Below are positions 59,969-64,000 of a stretch of 64,000 nucleotides of DNA, one piece after another (the first letter of the stretch is position 1; each line of letters opens with the position of its first letter). The notes beneath the pieces are model-generated. The model was not told the origin of the DNA. It did no database searches and saw nothing but the letters and a program-made list of their open reading frames with translations. The position numbers and the translations under genes were made by a program. The stretch comes from DAOUBP01 sp964513075 (GTDB lineage Bacteria > Chloroflexota > Anaerolineae > CG2-30-64-16): assembly GCA_964513075.1 (NCBI GenBank), contig CAZELR010000015.1, forward strand, positions 1 to 64,000, given 5' to 3'.

Positions 59969-60610
59969 ACGCCGACGCTGTGCCTGGACGGCCTGGATAA
60001 CGACGGCGATGACAAGACCGATACCGTCGATCTGGATTGCTACCGCTGCCGGCTGGCCGCGACCGGCATCAACGGCGGCGCGACGGTGGAGGCGGGCGAT
60101 CCGCTGGCGCTGACCCTGGACCTCGACCCGGCGCAGGGGCCGCTGACCTATGCCTGGAGCGACCAGGGCGCGACCACGCCGACCGCGACTTACATCTGGA
60201 ACGCGCCGGGTGTGTACGTGGTGACGGCCAGCGCGACCAACTGGTGCCGGACGGTGAGCGCCCAGGTGGAGGTGACGGTCACACCTATGGCCGTGCCGTG
60301 GCTGAGCATCAGCCGGGGCGCGGGGGACGCGGCGCAGCTCGACTGGACGTACGCGACGCCGGCAAGCATCGACCACTACGAGGTGTGGCACAGCCTGAAC
60401 GCACCCTACTTCACACCGGGCAGTTGCAGCGCCTGCGACCCGCCGTGGCCGACCGGCGACCTCTTCTACCTCGACACCCTGAGCCACGGCATCGGCGACG
60501 TCGCGCACAACTATTTCTATCGGGTGCGGGTTGCGAAGGCGACCGGCGCACTGTCAGCGGGGTCGAACACGGTCGGGGAGTTTGATTTCGCGCTGACGCC
60601 GGGGCAGTAG
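59969..60610 (+). pseudogene. C-terminal fragment of a secreted protein (calcium-loop, Ig and Fn3-like domains)
   Basis: Begins without a start codon: TLCLDGLDNDGDDKTDTVD (Asp-rich loop), then PLTYAWSDQGATTPTATYIW (Ig/PKD-like), ASIDHYEVWHSL (Fn3-like), ending FALTPGQ at 60610. The internal ATG at 60086 has no ribosome-binding site. The text converges head to head with the minus-strand fragment, implying a rearrangement joined two truncated genes. Confidence 0.6.
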
Positions 60611-61120
60611 CGGGACGCACTGGCCAGCACACTCAAGGATAGCCGCTACCGTAACATAAGTATCCTCCGCCATCCGGTGAGGTCTCGGAGTTCGGCCTTG
60701 CCTCTGGCATCGTTCCAGATGCGACTGGTCGTCCAAAACAGATCTTCCGGCGAGTTGTGGCGCGCGTCAGACCCCGAATGCATGCGCATGCGCACCGTTG
60801 GTGAACGCCTAACAGGTCGGCTCGGCGGCCGCAGCCAGGCTCAAGTAGGCGCTGGCGGGCTGGTCACTACCTGTCTTAATTAAGTCCGAAGCCCAGTGAT
60901 TCGGCTTGTGCTTTGCGGGATGTGTGGCCTAACGAAAGTATCATCTGTGCCAGCGGCCAGGTTACTTTCGCGGCCCACGATCCCCCCGCCGCAGGCGTCC
61001 GGTGGACCAAGTGTTAGGCCCCGCCCTGGTGACCAGCCCTGCCTATGCCTAACGCGAGCGCCGCCCGCAACGGCGAAACGTGCTACCCAACCGCTGCGAA
61101 CAAGCCGCCAACGGATGAGC
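60611..61120. other. 510-bp gap with attC-core-like heptamers, no gene
   Basis: No convincing coding frame. GCCTAAC occurs at 60807, 60927 and 61047, and its complement GTTAGGC at 61013; these fit the RYYYAAC/GTTRRRY core of integron attC sites, but I cannot draw the full stem. CGAAAGTA / TACTTTCG (60933-60970) forms a separate small hairpin. Confidence 0.4.
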
Positions 61121-62116
61121 CTACTCCATATTACCGAACGCGTTGATTTGCCAGATGTCTCGATTGCCTTCTGCTCGAACGAACTGGTTGTACCGCTTGC
61201 AATCCTTCATAAGAGTGACGCGATTTTTGAATTCAGCGGAATCCCGCCAGACTTCAAGTGTTTTTTGGTCGCCGAAGATGATCTCCCTGAAAGTGTTGCC
61301 GACTGTGCGTCGTTGAAACTCATGAACCTTGCTTTGGTTAACCCCATGACGTGCGCGCGGCACTTTCTCTATCGGCTCGTGAGTAGATAGCTGAATTTCG
61401 AGAAGCAACCTCGGCGAAAGAGCAACCATCACGCTCTCTTGCCTCAAAAGGACGGGCGAGTCGCAAAGCGGGAAGATGTCTGAATCGGTGGCAAAAATTG
61501 TCCACCGACCCCCGATAAGAGGCTGAATAACGCGAAACAGCAGGCTTGGGTCTTGTAGAAACCATTTCAGCGTTACGAATGTCTCGAACTTGCTATGACC
61601 GGTCTGCTCATCCCACTCAATCGCAGCGTTAAGTATGGAATGGCTCCTGATCTGCTGTAACACAACAAAGAGCGCGAGATATGTCTTGTCTGAAAGTGAT
61701 TCGATCTTTGCCGTTCGAGCGACATCGAGGAGTACCTTGTAGGGTGGCAATCCCTCAATTCCTTGGAGGATGTCCTCGAAGTCGATATATACTGGATAAG
61801 AAGCCTGCTTGTTCTCCTTCAAGAACTGCTCGTATACGTCGGGAAGGTGGCGACGGACGAAGTCCTCGCTAGTCTCGCGGCTGATTTCAGCAACACCTAA
61901 GTCTTTGTCATAGTGCACCTGTTCAACAGATGATTGACGTATTTGACCGGTTTTGATGCTGAGAGCGTACACTAGCTGAGATCTCGCCTCGCTCGGCGGT
62001 TTCGCCCCAGAGATAAAAGAGCGATAATACTCAGGATTCCACAGGGCCGTCCAGAAACACGGGTTATAGTGATTGCGTTTGGTAAAGTTCACGCCGTACT
62101 TCCCTCCAGCTGTCAT
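61121..62116 (-). CDS. DUF4238-like protein
   Basis: 331 residues. The opening KRNHYNPCFWTALWNPEYY matches the HYxPxFxL start of DUF4238 proteins; LALFVVLQQIRSHS and IFATDSDIFPLCDSPVLL are the family's middle motifs, and HEFQRRTVGNTFREI comes near the C-terminus. The function of the family is unknown; members are common in genomic islands and integron cassettes. GC is clearly lower than the operon genes at 11-40 kb, suggesting separate acquisition. The next gene upstream on the same strand ends 77 bp before it. Confidence 0.7.
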   Translation of the reverse strand: MTAGGKYGVNFTKRNHYNPCFWTALWNPEYYRSFISGAKPPSEARSQLVYALSIKTGQIRQSSVEQVHYDKDLGVAEISRETSEDFVRRHLPDVYEQFLKENKQASYPVYIDFEDILQGIEGLPPYKVLLDVARTAKIESLSDKTYLALFVVLQQIRSHSILNAAIEWDEQTGHSKFETFVTLKWFLQDPSLLFRVIQPLIGGRWTIFATDSDIFPLCDSPVLLRQESVMVALSPRLLLEIQLSTHEPIEKVPRARHGVNQSKVHEFQRRTVGNTFREIIFGDQKTLEVWRDSAEFKNRVTLMKDCKRYNQFVRAEGNRDIWQINAFGNME

Positions 62117-62192
62117 CGCGTAGCCTTTCTACAACAACTCACTGCGATGAAATCAGAATATAGGATATTGCCTACGCAACAGGATAACAGAT

Positions 62193-64000
62193 CTAGAGGT
62201 GATTCAAGTATTGCTCTGTTTCGAGCTGATTGGCCCTTAGACCAAGACGCTCGAAGATTTCACGGGCCTCTTCAGCCATCTGACGTGCAAGTTGGCGTCT
62301 TCCCATTGCCTCATAGACTCTCGCAATCTGACGCTTGTTGTAAGCTACGAAACGGGGTTCTCGCAATGATCGATTGAGTTCCAATGCCTGGCTTAACACT
62401 CTTTCCGCCGCACTCAAATCGCCCTGCATTTCTAAGACGATGGCTCGGCGAGACAAAACGCCCGATACCGCTCTAGGAAAACCAAGCTGCTGCGCCCAAT
62501 GTTCGGCCTTGTCTAGCCAGAGATGAGCCTTCTCGTACTCTCCTCGTATTGCGCAGATTTCTCCAAAATGACGAGCTCCCAAACACTGGATGGATTGATT
62601 ATCAGGATCCTTACCTAAAGCGAATATGCGCTGGGCTGTGATCTCTGCTTCCTCAAATTGGCTGAGTGCCATAAAAATCTGTGTGCGAGTTGCCCAAATC
62701 TCGGCCAATTGAGGTCTGTCCGCGACCACATCAAGGTACTGTTCCGCCCTATCGAGATAACAGCGTGATTCCTGGACTGTAGCTTCATCCGTCCCGCCAC
62801 GAATCCAACGCAAACGTCCAAGATGGAGGTTTGCGTGGCCCATTGCACGTGTATCGCTCATTTGGACGGCAGCAGTCAACCAGAGTTCCAGCATTCTTAC
62901 CAAATCGTTATACAGACCAGTTTGATACGCGTAAGGATAAGTACCTCCGCATAGACTGATCAAGGAGGGCCAGTTTTCACGTTCAAGGCACCACTCGATT
63001 GCAAGCCGTAGGTTTGGATATTCTTCACCAATACCTCGAAGCGTTTCAAAGTCGTAACTGGTCTCCGGCTGGATGGATTGTCTCTTTACAAAACCCGTGA
63101 GCCAACTTAACCATCTTTCAGCTAGTTGCTGGATCGAATTATCATCAGAGAACCTAATCGCTGCATACCGTTGTACAATCGGTAGAATCCAGAACCTCTC
63201 AACATCCATGCGGTTCACCAGAAAGAGCCGCTGTAAGTGTGCTAATGCATTATCGCGGTCTGCAAGCGAGAGGTCAGCAATCTCGCCAAGAGCGGCGCAA
63301 GATGCACCCGCCTCGCGATCGAACAGCGCGCAAGCGAGGAGCACTGTCCATGTATTGGGGTCTCGCTCACGGGCAAGATCAATCTGCCCCTTGACGCAAT
63401 ATTCCGACAACTCTCCCGTCGCATCACCCAACCAACGCTCCACGGCCGCAAAGGTTTCTCCACCTGCCATTCGCCCGATGGCCAGCTTGATCGGCAACGG
63501 CAACCCCGAGGTGAGTTGAAAGATGCTTTTTCTTAGTTGTGGCGCCAAAGCAGCCTTGAGCATGCGACTTTCTTCTTCTATAAGGCGCTCTGCTTCTTCC
63601 CAACGCAAACCGAACAACTGCTTGATATCAGCAACTTTCACAGTCTCGCGCGATGTAATAAGAGCCTTGGTTCCCTGCGGCAAGTTGCGTAGGAACGCCA
63701 TGATCCGGCTGTCCTTCACACTTTCCAGATTATCCATAACCAGGAGCGTGCGTTGGCGTTTCAGTGCACTCTTCACGAGAGCGTTCTGTTCTTCGGGTTG
63801 CGCACGCGTGATATCCTCGCGCTCTAGCACGTGCGCAATGGCCGTGTAGACATCCTCCAGCCTATGAAGCACTTGTTCCGGCACCTCGGCCGGCTCGCGA
63901 CCGAATGTCGTCAGCACTTCTTCTTTCGCTGAAACCCAAACAATAGCCTCGAAGCGTTCTTCAGGGGGCAATTCATTGTAGCGCTGCCGGTATTCGTGCG
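62193..64000 (-). CDS. NB-ARC/TPR protein, 5' end outside window
   Basis: The frame is open to the right edge (HEYRQRYNELPPEERFEAIV…), so Walker A lies outside. Visible: FEAIVWVSAKEE (strand after Walker A), TLLVMDNLESV (Walker B), ALITSRE, LTSGLPLPIKLA (GLPL), then helical linker and TPR-like repeats over the last ~300 residues (LEMQGDLSAAERVLSQALEL, YEAMGRRQLARQMAEEA). GC is low, like the DUF4238 neighbour. Same class as the other STAND/NLR-like ATPases in this window, but not closely similar to them. The N-terminal effector domain cannot be seen. Confidence 0.82.
   Translation of the reverse strand, partial: HEYRQRYNELPPEERFEAIVWVSAKEEVLTTFGREPAEVPEQVLHRLEDVYTAIAHVLEREDITRAQPEEQNALVKSALKRQRTLLVMDNLESVKDSRIMAFLRNLPQGTKALITSRETVKVADIKQLFGLRWEEAERLIEEESRMLKAALAPQLRKSIFQLTSGLPLPIKLAIGRMAGGETFAAVERWLGDATGELSEYCVKGQIDLARERDPNTWTVLLACALFDREAGASCAALGEIADLSLADRDNALAHLQRLFLVNRMDVERFWILPIVQRYAAIRFSDDNSIQQLAERWLSWLTGFVKRQSIQPETSYDFETLRGIGEEYPNLRLAIEWCLERENWPSLISLCGGTYPYAYQTGLYNDLVRMLELWLTAAVQMSDTRAMGHANLHLGRLRWIRGGTDEATVQESRCYLDRAEQYLDVVADRPQLAEIWATRTQIFMALSQFEEAEITAQRIFALGKDPDNQSIQCLGARHFGEICAIRGEYEKAHLWLDKAEHWAQQLGFPRAVSGVLSRRAIVLEMQGDLSAAERVLSQALELNRSLREPRFVAYNKRQIARVYEAMGRRQLARQMAEEAREIFERLGLRANQLETEQYLNHL

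Noticed and set aside
1..64000. tRNA, rRNA or CRISPR array
   Set aside because: None seen on either strand; no cloverleaf-like or rRNA-like segment could be recognised by eye.

Overview
The window looks like accessory DNA from a filamentous or multicellular Chloroflexota bacterium (Anaerolineae/Caldilineae-like). GC is high. Secreted proteins carry Thr-Pro-rich stalks, and a 2,025-residue surface protein ends in YLPLLLKNR, a C-terminal style I associate with Chloroflexota exoproteins. NB-ARC, TPR, WD40, TIR, caspase-like and GUN4-like architectures are dense, which is typical of that group and of cyanobacteria. No core housekeeping gene is visible, so the phylum call rests on style rather than on a marker.

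Layout. 1-1.2 kb: 3' part of a von Willebrand A protein with a clear intrinsic terminator. 1.4-2.6 kb: a complete IS630-type insertion sequence with terminal repeats, TA target duplication and a C7 frameshift site. 2.8-5.5 kb (minus): an HTH/NB-ARC protein and a TPR protein that form one reading frame broken by a single TAG. 5.8-6.7 kb: a small secreted protein and two long perfect hairpins. 6.7-9.1 kb (minus): a large serine-recombinase-like protein lacking its catalytic serine, plus a 36-residue basic protein. 9.4-10.7 kb: an HTH/NB-ARC gene split at a G7 tract.

11.0-39.8 kb is a long same-strand block of tightly packed genes: small protein, SNF2/DrmD-like helicase, HEPN-UvrD helicase, DEDDh exonuclease and Eco57I-type adenine methylase. 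Next comes a three-gene cassette in which a TPR protein, a two-pass membrane protein and a caspase-like protease share the same C-terminal effector-associated (EAD, death-like) domain. Then a giant secreted metalloprotease, a DExH helicase/DUF1998 protein with a Vsr-like nuclease tail, and a RelE-UvrD helicase. The restriction part resembles class 1 DISARM without the phospholipase-D gene. 39.8-48.7 kb continues with caspase-TIR, TIR-NB-ARC-TPR-TIM barrel and TIR-NB-ARC-WD40 proteins. My reading is that restriction and NLR-like sensing are wired to caspase and TIR effectors, so infection leads either to DNA destruction or to cell death.

48.7-49.4 kb is a graveyard of an AddB-like helicase fragment and an ADP-ribosylglycohydrolase fragment. 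49.5-52.7 kb is a compact operon: zinc-ribbon protein, SAM methyltransferase, KptA-type RNA 2'-phosphotransferase, GUN4-like protein. 52.9-53.7 kb is a Phd-like/PIN toxin-antitoxin pair with a visible promoter and a 22-bp palindromic operator. 53.7-55.6 kb has a PHB-depolymerase-like esterase and an HhH DNA glycosylase. 55.9-60.6 kb holds broken fragments of large secreted proteins, a C39-like cysteine peptidase with a small partner, and a transglutaminase-like protein. 61.1-64 kb (minus) has a DUF4238-like protein and the 3' part of another NB-ARC/TPR protein that runs off the right edge.

All family assignments come from reading motifs by eye; no database search was run.
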